From Candidatus Peregrinibacteria bacterium (GTDB lineage Bacteria > Patescibacteriota > Gracilibacteria > UBA1369 > JABINC01), in NCBI GenBank assembly GCA_018697675.1, contig JABINC010000008.1:1-50643 (forward strand): a stretch of DNA of 50,643 bases, given 5' to 3'. The position numbers and the translations under genes are program-made. Each line of letters opens with the position of its first letter. Position 1 is the first letter of the stretch. This document shows positions 8,368-15,954 of the stretch, piece after piece. Below the pieces are notes generated by a model. The model was not told the origin of the DNA. It saw only the letters and a program-made list of their open reading frames with translations, and did no database searches.

Positions 8368-8913
8368 ATGAATCGTTTCCGCAAAAAATTTGTAAGATTT
8401 ATAGCCACACTTACGCTAAGTGTGCTCCTTAGCTTGCAAATTGCAGCGGCTGTATATGCAGACACCCCGAGAACTGTACTCCCCGAAGCAACTGTAAAAT
8501 GCAAAGAATACACCCAATACACAAACATTATAGCTGCTTACAAAAGAGCGGACAAAACTTCAGTAGAACTAGCAAATACCAAAAGAGCAGCTAAAAATGC
8601 ATTTGAAAATGACTATACTCGAGAACAACAATATCAAGTCATAGCTTGTACAATTAAATCAGGTCGATTCCATTTATTTATGGCACCATACATGATTCGC
8701 TATGTGCTAGAACTCATAATTGGGCTTGCCGGCCTTATTTGTACAATCTTTGTAATAGTTGGAGCGTATCAATATATGATTGGCTCAGTGGCAGACAATA
8801 AGCAAAAAGGGAAAGAAACGATCCGAAACGCGTTGATAGGACTTACTATAACCCTACTCTCTTGGCTTATAGTAAATATAGTCCAAGTAGCGGTTACTGG
8901 TGGTGGCGGTTGA
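8368..8913 (+). CDS. T4SS_pilin-like membrane protein
   Basis: The 181-residue protein has a basic N-terminus and a signal peptide (residues 1-31, ending AAAVYA), an extracytoplasmic segment with two Cys residues (VKCKEY, IACTIK), and two hydrophobic helices joined by a short charged loop (AGLICTIFVIVGAYQYMIGS, then KGKETIRNALIGLTITLLSW). The paired helices with the KGKETIRNALIGL loop match the small TrbC/VirB2-like pilin family (T4SS_pilin) that is common in CPR genomes. No other type IV secretion gene is nearby, so assembly partners are unknown. The gene ends in TGA, which supports UGA as a stop in this organism. Confidence 0.7.
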   Translation: MNRFRKKFVRFIATLTLSVLLSLQIAAAVYADTPRTVLPEATVKCKEYTQYTNIIAAYKRADKTSVELANTKRAAKNAFENDYTREQQYQVIACTIKSGRFHLFMAPYMIRYVLELIIGLAGLICTIFVIVGAYQYMIGSVADNKQKGKETIRNALIGLTITLLSWLIVNIVQVAVTGGGG

Positions 8914-8917
8914 TGAA

Positions 8918-8980
8918 GTTCGAGCCTTGATTTCTTGGCGACCGATAGACGAGAAGCCAGTAAAAATCAAAGGCGAGAAC
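8918..8980 (+). repeat. Hairpin element with conserved loop, copy A
   Basis: Nested complementary arms are visible: GTTC (8918-8921) with GAAC (8977-8980); GCCTTGATTT (8924-8933) with AAATCA-A-AGGC (8964-8974, one bulged A); and TGGC (8936-8939) with GCCA (8956-8959). The enclosed sequence GCGACCGATAGACGAG (8938-8953) occurs exactly at 47558-47573 on the other strand, inside another hairpin with different stem sequences. The element lies between the pilin-like gene and the AI-2E permease gene. It could be a 3'-UTR structure, a small RNA or a REP-like dispersed element. Confidence 0.65.
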
Positions 8981-9042
8981 GAATCAACGGAAAAATAAGA
9001 CAGGAATAATAATCAAATAAATTACAAATAATTAACATTCAC

Positions 9043-10239
9043 ATGAAGCATCACATCAAAAATTTTCTGCATCAAACAAAGAAGCTTAAGAAAAAAGTAA
9101 AGAATCTCGCTAAAGCAGAGCAAAAAAAGCGTCGCGAAAAAATAGAGCCACCAAAAGTAGAAAAAACTGAGCGAGTAATTATAGAACTTTCAATGGCTAG
9201 CGTCGCCAAGGCGACGCTCCTCATAATCCTACTTTATGTAATGGCCACATTCCTATCTTCTATCAAAGAAATCCTCATCCTGTTCTTCGTAGCAGTATTT
9301 CTATCTGCAGCACTCGATCCGGCGGTCGATAAATTACAAGAGAAAAAAATCCCACGTGCACTCGGAGTACTCATAATCTATTTTGCTGTATTTATCTTCC
9401 TATTTATATTTATCTCACAATTAATCCCGCTGATCGGAACGCAAGTCGCAGATTTAGCGGACAAAATTACAGACTTCGTCGCAAACTTAACTTCAAATGG
9501 GAAGTCAGACCTACCTTTCGCTAAACATTGGAAACCATTCCTAGACGACTTCCTGGTGACCATAGATCAAGATACACTCGTCGCAAACTTACAAGCAGGA
9601 TTAGAATACACAGCAAGCCAACTAAAGAATGTAGCAGGTAACACTTGGGCGGCCTTAACAGTCCTATTTAACGGTATTGTGAATGTAATAATAGTACTCG
9701 TTCTTACATTTTTCATGGTCATAGAAGAAGAGAATATCGAAGAATTCATACGCTCGCTTTTCCCATCACGATACAGCCAATACATAGTTACCAAAACCAC
9801 AAAAGTAAAAAACAAAGTTGGTGACTGGTTACGAGGCCAACTAACTCTAGCACTAACAATGGGTCTTATAACAGGAATCGGGTTCTTCATAATGGGAGTT
9901 GATTATGCGGCAACGCTCGGTATGATCGCCGCTATCGCAGAATTCTTACCAATGATCGGGCCAACAATTACATTCTTAGCAGCGGCCCTAATCGCCCTAA
10001 ACCAATCGGTTTGGCTGGTTATTGCAGTAGCAATTTGGTGTATTATCATGCAAATTCTCGAAGGTAATGTCTTGATCCCACTCATCATGAGAAGAGCGGT
10101 CGGATTAAACCCAGTAATTATCATTCTCGCAATGTTAATCGGATTCCAATTTCTTGGAATACTCGGAATTATCGTCGCACTTCCTACTGCAACCGTGATC
10201 AGTATCTTCTTGGAAGATTACACAAAAAAGAACAAATAA
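9043..10239 (+). CDS. AI-2E family transporter (permease)
   Basis: This 398-residue membrane protein belongs to the AI-2E/PerM/YhhT family. A basic cytoplasmic N-terminal extension of about 45 residues (KKLKKKVKNLAKAEQKKRREK) precedes a hydrophobic core of seven to eight helices. Family features include FFVAVFLSAALDPAVDKL, the central VLVLTFFMVIEEENIEEF, GQLTLALTMGLITGIGFFIMG, AAIAEFLPMIGPTITF and the C-terminal ILEGNVLIPLIMRRAVGLNP. Members export or exchange varied small solutes or ions, so the substrate cannot be read from sequence. The gene ends 24 nt before the convergent glycosyltransferase gene. Confidence 0.92.
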   Translation: MKHHIKNFLHQTKKLKKKVKNLAKAEQKKRREKIEPPKVEKTERVIIELSMASVAKATLLIILLYVMATFLSSIKEILILFFVAVFLSAALDPAVDKLQEKKIPRALGVLIIYFAVFIFLFIFISQLIPLIGTQVADLADKITDFVANLTSNGKSDLPFAKHWKPFLDDFLVTIDQDTLVANLQAGLEYTASQLKNVAGNTWAALTVLFNGIVNVIIVLVLTFFMVIEEENIEEFIRSLFPSRYSQYIVTKTTKVKNKVGDWLRGQLTLALTMGLITGIGFFIMGVDYAATLGMIAAIAEFLPMIGPTITFLAAALIALNQSVWLVIAVAIWCIIMQILEGNVLIPLIMRRAVGLNPVIIILAMLIGFQFLGILGIIVALPTATVISIFLEDYTKKNK

Positions 10240-10263
10240 GGGCCTCGCTTAAAGCCTTTGATT

Positions 10264-11325
10264 TTAAACCTCAATCCAAGTTACATCTTGGTAATCTTTC
10301 ACGATCTCACGAAATGATGGGATATCGCTCAGAATAAGTGGCAAACCACTGATCAGCGCTTCTTTCACAGGGATCCCATATCCTTCGTATTTCGACAAGC
10401 AAACAAAAGAAAAAGCCATCTTATATAAAACCCATTTATCCTGCTCATCTATAAATCCAGTAAAAATCACCTTTGATCCAACATCCTTAAGATCCAATTT
10501 TTTAAATATTTTTGAATTTTCTTTCCCAGCAATAATCAAATAATCAGAATCCAGAAACTCACCCTCAGAAAACCTTCTAATCACCTCTGGAATATTTTTC
10601 CTAGGCTCCAGAGTTGAAAGAGACAACCAAAGCCGCGAATCTCCAAGCGGAATACCATATTTTCTCTTCATCTCTTTGATCTGATCAGTCGTAACAGCTG
10701 CCAACTTTCGCTTGATTTCATTTTCATCTACCACTGGATACTTAACCTCTGTCTTTTCTCTACAAAAAGGAAAACTCTTCCCAATTTCAGAAGCGGTAAA
10801 TTCAGAAACAGCAAAAACTCGCCGAGCTTCCAAGAGTTCACGTTTCAATCGAACAACTCGAAACCACAACCTCGCTCGGAGCGAGAAAAACTGCGGAAAT
10901 TTAAGCGAGCTCAAATCATGAACAATAAGATTTTTTTCAAAACTAGATGACACAGGAGCCGGCCTAGGATCCATAACCCAGATTTGCCCCTTTTCACCAG
11001 AAACAGCCTTCTTGAGGGCCCCTAGCCTATCAATTTTCGGCCACCGGAGCACACTACAGCATAGATTCAGAATCTTGTTTGGTATTCGCGTTTTCACCAA
11101 GACTACATTTGGAAGAGAAACATATTTTTTCAAAAATCCAGGCAATTTAGTATCTCCAAAAGAGTTACCCCAGAAAATAATTCTCTCCGAAGAGGAACTC
11201 CCCTTTTCCTCACTCTCCCTCCGCTCGAATGTGTCAAAAAACTCCTTCAAAAAACCTTCAATATAAACTTCAACACCAGATCTGCCAGCTCCCTGAAGAG
11301 CACGAATATCAATAATTTGAACCAT
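10264..11325 (-). CDS. Glycosyltransferase family 4 protein
   Basis: The 353-residue protein has the two-Rossmann layout of GT-B enzymes. The N-terminus begins IIDIRALQGAGRSGVEVYIEGFL, the acceptor-side pattern of GT4 enzymes. The donor side shows LSTLEPRKNIPEVIRRF, YLIIAGKE, VIFTGFIDEQD, and KYEGYGIPVKEALISGLPLILSD, in which the E-x7-E sugar-nucleotide motif is EGYGIPVKE. A role in cell-surface polysaccharide synthesis is inferred. It starts 3 nt after the stop of the next GT4 gene, so the two are almost certainly cotranscribed. Sugar specificity is not readable. Confidence 0.9.
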   Translation of the reverse strand: MVQIIDIRALQGAGRSGVEVYIEGFLKEFFDTFERRESEEKGSSSSERIIFWGNSFGDTKLPGFLKKYVSLPNVVLVKTRIPNKILNLCCSVLRWPKIDRLGALKKAVSGEKGQIWVMDPRPAPVSSSFEKNLIVHDLSSLKFPQFFSLRARLWFRVVRLKRELLEARRVFAVSEFTASEIGKSFPFCREKTEVKYPVVDENEIKRKLAAVTTDQIKEMKRKYGIPLGDSRLWLSLSTLEPRKNIPEVIRRFSEGEFLDSDYLIIAGKENSKIFKKLDLKDVGSKVIFTGFIDEQDKWVLYKMAFSFVCLSKYEGYGIPVKEALISGLPLILSDIPSFREIVKDYQDVTWIEV

Positions 11326-11328
11326 AAT

Positions 11329-12456
11329 CTAAGAAATTAATTCCTCTAAATACTTTTTTAACTCATCTTGAAATCTTTCTTTTGAAAAAGTTTCAGCATG
11401 GGCCCTTATAACCTTCGGATCAAATTTTTCATCATCGTGCATCTTTTCAAACTTTCTTACCGCTTTACTTAAGCTCTCCACAGTTTGCTCTTCAAACAAA
11501 ACCCCTGTCTTACCATCTACAATGGTCTCCAGAGCTCCACCTTCTCCATAAGCGATAACTGGCTTACCACAAGCCATAGCTTCCACTGGGACAATTCCAA
11601 AATCTTCTTTTTGAGGAAATAAAAATGCCTTTGCTCCCACATAATAATTCTTAAGCTCACCTTCTGACACAAATCCCATCAACTTCACATTATCAGCCGC
11701 CCGCTCTTTCAAGGTCGCAAATTCCTTGCCATCTCCAACTATATAAAGTGGCAATCCCAGACTATTAAAAGTATCCACAAGTAGATCAAACCGCTTATAA
11801 GGGATAAGCCGCCCAACTGCCAAATAATAGTCCCCAGACCTCTCAGACAATTCAAACTCATCCGTATCCACAGAAGGATAAATAACATCCGCCTCTCGAC
11901 CATAATATTTCTTAATACGCTCAGCGACATATTTAGAATTCCCAATGAAATGATCCGCGCGCTCTGCAGCAAGTCTATCCCATTTTCGAAGCCCAAAAAG
12001 CTGCCTATCGATCAAAAATTTAAAAGGCCAACGATACCATCCATAATTCTTCACATATTCATGGCAGCCATCCCAAACATACCGCATCGGCGAATGACAG
12101 TAGCACACATGAATAGTTGACGGCGAAGTAATAATTCCCTTGGCACAGGCATGGCTTGAAGAAATTACAATATCATATTCATCCAAATTCATCCCTTCAA
12201 ACGCATATGGCATCAAACTTATATAAAGTTGATGTTTCTTTTTCGCAAAAGGCAATTTACCAATAAAAGACTGTCTAACCTCCCTATCTTTAAACTCTCG
12301 CATTTTCTCTTCATTATAAACACTTGTATATATCGGGGCTTCAGGGAAAATCTCACTTATTGCAGAAATAACCCGCTCCGCTCCCGCGTAGTTCGTAAGC
12401 CAATCACAAACAATAGCCACTTTTTTGCCACGTAATTTTTCACTCTGCTTAGACAT
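11329..12456 (-). CDS. Glycosyltransferase family 4 protein
   Basis: This 375-residue GT-B enzyme starts KKVAIVCDWLTNYAGAERVI, typical of the GT4 group near mannosyl- or WbaZ-like transferases. The middle has CYCHSPMRYVWDGCHEY, which recurs in that group, and the donor half shows YLAVGRLIPYKRFDLLVD, LMGFVSEGELKNYY and the E-x7-E motif in EDFGIVPVEAMACGKPVIAYG. It forms a two-gene unit with the GT4 gene downstream and probably follows the 75-aa, STAS and kinase genes on the same strand. The likely role is adding sugars to a lipid-linked surface glycan; the exact sugar is unknown. Confidence 0.92.
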   Translation of the reverse strand: MSKQSEKLRGKKVAIVCDWLTNYAGAERVISAISEIFPEAPIYTSVYNEEKMREFKDREVRQSFIGKLPFAKKKHQLYISLMPYAFEGMNLDEYDIVISSSHACAKGIITSPSTIHVCYCHSPMRYVWDGCHEYVKNYGWYRWPFKFLIDRQLFGLRKWDRLAAERADHFIGNSKYVAERIKKYYGREADVIYPSVDTDEFELSERSGDYYLAVGRLIPYKRFDLLVDTFNSLGLPLYIVGDGKEFATLKERAADNVKLMGFVSEGELKNYYVGAKAFLFPQKEDFGIVPVEAMACGKPVIAYGEGGALETIVDGKTGVLFEEQTVESLSKAVRKFEKMHDDEKFDPKVIRAHAETFSKERFQDELKKYLEELIS

Positions 12457-12527
12457 AGAATTTCACAAAAATCTACACCCGCAAAATGTACCAAACGTTT
12501 CAAGTTTCTACAAATGAAACTAAAAAA

Positions 12528-12755
12528 CTAATATCCAATCCCTCTTCTGGTCAATTCTTCCGTCCCATGAATTCTATCTCGTACAGCAAAAGCAACATCT
12601 GTATAAAGCCCATCAAAAACCTGTGGATCCAAAGCCCTAACAGTAAACAAACAATTGTACAAATCATCCGATTGCTCCCGCCCTGGCACTGTCGGCCCCT
12701 GATCTAAGTCAGGAAATACAAATCCAATTTCTCTATCTCTCGTAACTGCATTCAT
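12528..12755 (-). CDS. Hypothetical protein, 75 aa
   Basis: I do not recognise this small soluble protein. It begins MNAVTRDREIGFVFPDLDQG and ends ELTRRGIGY, with an even mix of charged and hydrophobic residues and a single Cys. It lies between the STAS gene and the glycosyltransferase pair on the same strand, with gaps of 83 and 71 nt. Its composition looks protein-like, but no homology or ribosome-binding site supports it. It may be a small regulator cotranscribed with the partner-switch genes. Confidence 0.45.
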   Translation of the reverse strand: MNAVTRDREIGFVFPDLDQGPTVPGREQSDDLYNCLFTVRALDPQVFDGLYTDVAFAVRDRIHGTEELTRRGIGY

Positions 12756-12838
12756 GATTTTTGAAGTTAATTCTAATTACAAGATTAGAACCTTACAATA
12801 AACAGGCCCCGATGTCAATACTGCGTTTTACAAATTCT

Positions 12839-13201
12839 TTAAACCTGCAACTTCGCCTCATCTACGCTCCCAACGCATGGGATTAGTTGAGTAAGCCCTA
12901 CAACTTGAAGAATATCCACGATGTTATCACGAGCGGCAGCAATAAGTATTTTCCCACCTACAGCATTCAACTTCCCATACCAATCGGTCAAATATCCGAT
13001 TGATTTAGAATTCATGTATTCAAGACCACTAAAATCAAATACCAAATTCAAACCATTTGGAGCCGCCTCCACAACTTCATAAATTTTCTTTGCATTCTCG
13101 TCTACATTAGACTCATCCAACTGACCTTTAATTTTCACAAGCTTTGCTGGCATCTCGGTCTGTGAGACCAAATCACTGATTTTTATATCTACAAATGTCA
13201 T
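12839..13201 (-). CDS. STAS-domain anti-sigma factor antagonist (RsbV-like)
   Basis: STAS proteins of this kind are phosphorylated by an RsbW/SpoIIAB-type kinase; the unphosphorylated form frees the kinase's target, usually a sigma factor. The 120 residues cover one STAS domain: VKIKGQLDESNV, LNLVFDFSGLEYMNSKSIGYL, and a C-terminal GGKILIAAARDNIVDILQVVGL. The phosphorylation loop, normally DSSG or DSTG, reads N64-S65-K66-S67, so an acceptor serine remains but the preceding Asp is Asn and the next residue is Lys. The partner kinase is 11 nt upstream. A PP2C phosphatase that could act on it lies at 23.9 kb. Confidence 0.85.
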   Translation of the reverse strand: MTFVDIKISDLVSQTEMPAKLVKIKGQLDESNVDENAKKIYEVVEAAPNGLNLVFDFSGLEYMNSKSIGYLTDWYGKLNAVGGKILIAAARDNIVDILQVVGLTQLIPCVGSVDEAKLQV

Positions 13202-13212
13202 TTCTAAGGGAA

Positions 13213-13830
13213 TTAATTAATTTTTAAAGTATTTGAATCGGTCAGTCCTTCGAGCTCAGATGGATCCAGTCTCTTCAATACAGAAACTTTCAACCCACCT
13301 CCATCAACATTATCAAATTTCAACTCATCCGTCCATTGTGAAACAATTTGAGCAAGCCCACGACCACGAATACCAGTGTAACTGTTAGCGGCAAAGGCGG
13401 CCTGCCGTTCCCTAACAATTGCATTCATATCATCGGTTGTAACTTGAGTCGGCCCAGTCCCACTATCTTCTACTGAAACAAAAATACTCTCTCCGGCACG
13501 ACTGATAAAAGTAACTTTCACTTCCTGCCCAGGCTGAGAACCATGCTCAATAGCATTATTACAAAGCTCGTCCACAATCGATTGGAAACGATATGCCCAT
13601 TTTTCAGGGAAACCGGTCATATTTTTCACAATACTCATTGTGAAATCTCTCACTCCAGACATAAAATATGCCGTTGTAGGAAGAATAATCGTAATCCGTG
13701 TTTCATTTGAATTAGCAGCAACTTCTGCCTGAGATACTGGCTGCACCGCAGCCCCCACTGGCATATCAACTGCAAGCGTACCATCCATAGCACGCGCAGC
13801 ATCTTCGTAAATGTTAGCACTTGGCTCCAT
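13213..13830 (-). CDS. RsbW/SpoIIAB-like serine kinase (HATPase_c)
   Basis: This 205-residue protein is an anti-sigma-type kinase of the GHKL fold. After an N-terminal extension of about 45 residues come the N box (QSIVDELCNNAIEHGS, residues 83-98), the G1 box (VEDSGTG, 120-126) and the G2 box (GIRGRGLAQI, 153-162). GHKL kinases of this class bind a sigma factor or another target in one state and phosphorylate their STAS antagonist in the other. The STAS gene follows 11 nt downstream, the normal partner-switch arrangement. No sigma gene is in the same operon, so the target is unknown; the three sigma-like proteins of this window are candidates. Confidence 0.87.
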   Translation of the reverse strand: MEPSANIYEDAARAMDGTLAVDMPVGAAVQPVSQAEVAANSNETRITIILPTTAYFMSGVRDFTMSIVKNMTGFPEKWAYRFQSIVDELCNNAIEHGSQPGQEVKVTFISRAGESIFVSVEDSGTGPTQVTTDDMNAIVRERQAAFAANSYTGIRGRGLAQIVSQWTDELKFDNVDGGGLKVSVLKRLDPSELEGLTDSNTLKIN

Positions 13831-13853
13831 ATAAACTATTTATATTTCTTAAG

Positions 13854-13859
13854 ATTATA
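13854..13859 (-). promoter_or_regulatory. -10 element upstream of partner-switch operon
   Basis: A perfect TATAAT on the minus strand lies 24 nt before the kinase ATG at 13830. No good -35 hexamer is visible at 16-18 nt. It would drive the kinase, the STAS gene and perhaps the genes beyond. Confidence 0.4.
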
Positions 13860-13912
13860 CCAAAAAAAGGCGAAGATTAGAAGAGTAAATCTACTGAAAA
13901 CAAAGACTCTCC

Positions 13913-14194
13913 CTATCCCTCCTTGGTCATCTCTTCCTGAACTCTTCGAGCTTCCCAGAAAACTTCTTCAAAAATATTTTGAATAAAGTCAGCGCTCAAG
14001 CCTCTTGCGGCCGCAACTTGAGTGTAATTTTCCAACTTCTGATTCTCAAATTCTTGGTTACCAACAGGTAAATCCATGCCCTGTTTCACCTCTCCAATTT
14101 TTCTCACAAACTCATGTCTTTTCGAAAAAAGTTTGATGATACCTTTATCAATTTCTTCAATCTGCGCACGCAGATCTTGCAACGATCCTGCCAT
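13913..14194 (-). CDS. Chorismate mutase, AroQ class
   Basis: The 94-residue protein from the ATG at 14194 (MAGSLQDL) matches the all-helical AroQ chorismate mutase, which converts chorismate to prephenate for Phe and Tyr synthesis. Helix 1 carries LRAQIEEIDKGIIKLFSKRH with the first active-site Arg and a later Arg, followed by IGEVKQGMDLPV with the conserved Lys. The C-terminal half has AAARGLSADFIQNIFEEVF, as expected. An ATG at 14245 would add 17 residues unlike the family. No other shikimate-pathway gene is in the window. The gene diverges from rpsB. Confidence 0.88.
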   Translation of the reverse strand: MAGSLQDLRAQIEEIDKGIIKLFSKRHEFVRKIGEVKQGMDLPVGNQEFENQKLENYTQVAAARGLSADFIQNIFEEVFWEARRVQEEMTKEG

Positions 14195-14253
14195 AAAATT
14201 AAAATTAATGATTTCAAGAGGAAGAGTAACGCATTCAAAAGCCATAATTCAAC

Positions 14254-14281
14254 TTGATATCCTACGAAAAAATGTTAAAAT
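14254..14281 (+). promoter_or_regulatory. rpsB promoter
   Basis: TTGATA (14254-14259) and TAAAAT (14276-14281) are separated by 16 nt. A start site about 7 nt after the -10 would fall at 14288, exactly where the first leader hairpin begins, leaving a leader of about 117 nt. Confidence 0.6.
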
Positions 14282-14288
14282 GCCGAGC

Positions 14289-14385
14289 GCTGTCCAAGTG
14301 TGACAGCATCATTAATTCAGTCTTGGTTTGGATCCTGCATTCCTCCTCGCTACGGCGTGGCCTAAACAGGAGTTGAGAAACTAAG
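14289..14385 (+). promoter_or_regulatory. Structured rpsB leader
   Basis: Two structures fill the space between the promoter and the rpsB ATG. The first is a perfect 6-bp hairpin, GCTGTC (14289-14294) with GACAGC (14302-14307), at the predicted 5' end. The second is a three-tiered stem: CTTGGTTT (14322-14329) with AAACTAAG (14378-14385), TCCTG (14333-14337) with CAGGA (14367-14371), and an inner CCTCGCTACGGCGTGG hairpin (14345-14360). It ends 19 nt before the start codon. Ribosomal protein leaders are often autoregulatory, so binding by S2 is a reasonable hypothesis but not shown. Confidence 0.55.
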
Positions 14386-14404
14386 ATTTTAACCCCAAGG
14401 GATT

Positions 14405-15172
14405 ATGGCAACAACTGAAAAAACTCTTAAGGAAATGCTCGACAATGCGGTTCATTTTGGACACAAAAGCTCAAAATGGAATCCTCGCATGAAACCATTT
14501 ATATACGCTAACAGAGGTGGCGTACATATTATTGATCTAAGCAGCACCGCAGAAAAACTCGAGGAAGCAATGAAGTTTCTAACTACTATGGCTTCGGAAG
14601 GAGCAACTATGCTTTTTGTAGGAACAAAACCGCAGAGCTTTGAAATAATCAAAAAAGCTGCAAAAGAATGCGGAGCCTTCTATATCATCAAGAAATGGGT
14701 GCCTGGATGTTTAACTAATTTCTCAACTATCAAGCTACGAATCAAACGTCTAAAAGACCTCAAGAAAGAACGAGAAGAAACTGATTTCGAAAAATACACA
14801 AAAAAAGAGAAGGGACAGATGATAAAAGAGATTAACACACTTGAAGATGCATTTGGAGGTGTAGAGGAACTGAAAGGCAAGCCAAAAGTGGTCATTGTCG
14901 CAGATGCAAGACGTGATGTAATTGCACTGACAGAGGCAAAAAAACTTGGTATTCCAAGCGTTGCAATCGTTGATACAAATGCAGATCCTGGGCTTGTTAC
15001 ATATCCAGTCCCAGGAAATGACGATGCTATCAAATCACTACAATATTTAATTGGGAAATTCGAAGAAGCTGTTGTGAAAGGTCGTAAAGGAGGTAAAGCA
15101 AAAGCCGAAAAAGAAGAAAAAGAAAAAGCTGAAATGGCTGAAAAGGCTGAAAAAGCCGAAAAAGCGGAGTAA
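14405..15172 (+). CDS. rpsB: 30S ribosomal protein S2
   Basis: S2 is a late-assembling protein of the 30S head-body junction. The 255 residues show LLDNAVHFGHKSSKWNPRMK in near-canonical form (beginning LKEMLDNAVHFGH), FIYANRGGVHIIDL, MLFVGTKPQS, KWVPGCLTNFSTI, and VVIVADARRDVIALTEAKKLGIPSVAIVDTNADP split over the C-terminal domain. The last 30 residues form a Lys/Glu/Ala-rich tail (EKAEMAEKAEKAEKAE) that is low-complexity and probably disordered. tsf follows two genes on, the usual rpsB-tsf pairing interrupted by one membrane-protein gene. Confidence 0.98.
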   Translation: MATTEKTLKEMLDNAVHFGHKSSKWNPRMKPFIYANRGGVHIIDLSSTAEKLEEAMKFLTTMASEGATMLFVGTKPQSFEIIKKAAKECGAFYIIKKWVPGCLTNFSTIKLRIKRLKDLKKEREETDFEKYTKKEKGQMIKEINTLEDAFGGVEELKGKPKVVIVADARRDVIALTEAKKLGIPSVAIVDTNADPGLVTYPVPGNDDAIKSLQYLIGKFEEAVVKGRKGGKAKAEKEEKEKAEMAEKAEKAEKAE

Positions 15173-15195
15173 TTACTTTCTAAACCAAAAAAACT

Positions 15196-15933
15196 ATGGA
15201 AGAAGGAATCCCTACAGAAGCTCAAAATGAGCAACAAGTTTCGCAAAATCCAGAAACTACTACTCCAGAGCCTACCCAAACAACAATCGCAGATGGACAA
15301 GCGGCGGCAACGACAGCAGCTCAAAAAGCGAAGCTCCCAACTGACGAGCTTATATTTGGAGCTCTGAGCTATTTCACAATCGCTGTACTTGCAACTATCG
15401 TCAGCAAAGGAAAAAGCGAATTTTGCCAATTCCACGCAAAGCAAGGTGTTATCTTGGTCGCTCTAGACATACTATTCTTGGTATTCACAACCGTTGCCTT
15501 GGCCATAGTTCCAATGCTTTCATATCTGATTTTCTTTGTTGGAATGATTGCATTATTTGTTCTTCATACACTCGGAATTGTAAATGCTATTCAAGGTAAG
15601 AAATTTAAACTTCCAGTTGTATATGCACTTTCAAAAAAAGTTGATCTAAATAAATTCCTAGCGAATACACCAAAAGCTCCAGGGCCAACACAACCTACTA
15701 CTCCTCCAGGAACTCCAGTAGCTGCTACAGAACCTCCAACTCAACCAATCAACCCCACTCCAACGCCTGCTCCAACTCAACCAATCAACCCCACTCCAAC
15801 GCCTGCTCCAACTCAACCAACTCCTCAGCCAACTACTCCTGCAGCAACAAGTCCATTTCAAAACGCTGGACAAGACATGGTTGATAGAGCCGTTGAAAAT
15901 CTAAAAGATGACCAACCAAACCAAAACATATAA
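15196..15933 (+). CDS. DUF4870/Tic20-like membrane protein, Pro-rich tail
   Basis: The 245-residue protein has an acidic/Gln/Thr-rich N-terminus (residues 1-45), a membrane core of three to four helices, and a C-terminal Pro/Thr-rich tail from about residue 155. The core has ELIFGALSYFTIAVLATIV, the typical FCQFHAKQGVILVALDIL, and LGIVNAIQGKKFKLPVVYAL, which fit the DUF4870-type small membrane proteins of unknown function. The tail contains a 12-residue unit repeated twice. The gene sits between rpsB and tsf with short gaps (23 and 21 nt), so it is probably part of the translation operon, which is unusual for a membrane protein. Confidence 0.75.
   Translation: MEEGIPTEAQNEQQVSQNPETTTPEPTQTTIADGQAAATTAAQKAKLPTDELIFGALSYFTIAVLATIVSKGKSEFCQFHAKQGVILVALDILFLVFTTVALAIVPMLSYLIFFVGMIALFVLHTLGIVNAIQGKKFKLPVVYALSKKVDLNKFLANTPKAPGPTQPTTPPGTPVAATEPPTQPINPTPTPAPTQPINPTPTPAPTQPTPQPTTPAATSPFQNAGQDMVDRAVENLKDDQPNQNI
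15735..15819 (+). repeat. 36-nt tandem repeat in Pro-rich tail
   Basis: Two exact 36-nt copies (15735-15770 and 15771-15806) and a partial third encode a 12-residue period containing QPINPTPTPAPT. The identical DNA copies suggest recent slippage. Confidence 0.9.
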
Positions 15934-15954
15934 TTTTTAACTTAAAAATTCAAA

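Noticed and set aside
10240-10263. Terminator between the AI-2E permease and the glycosyltransferase gene
   Set aside because: GGGC and GCCT segments are visible but the stem is too short and there is no T run directly after it.
14680-15444. 254-residue minus-strand open frame across rpsB and the next gene
   Set aside because: It is Ser/Phe-rich antisense of a certain ribosomal protein gene and crosses a gene boundary.
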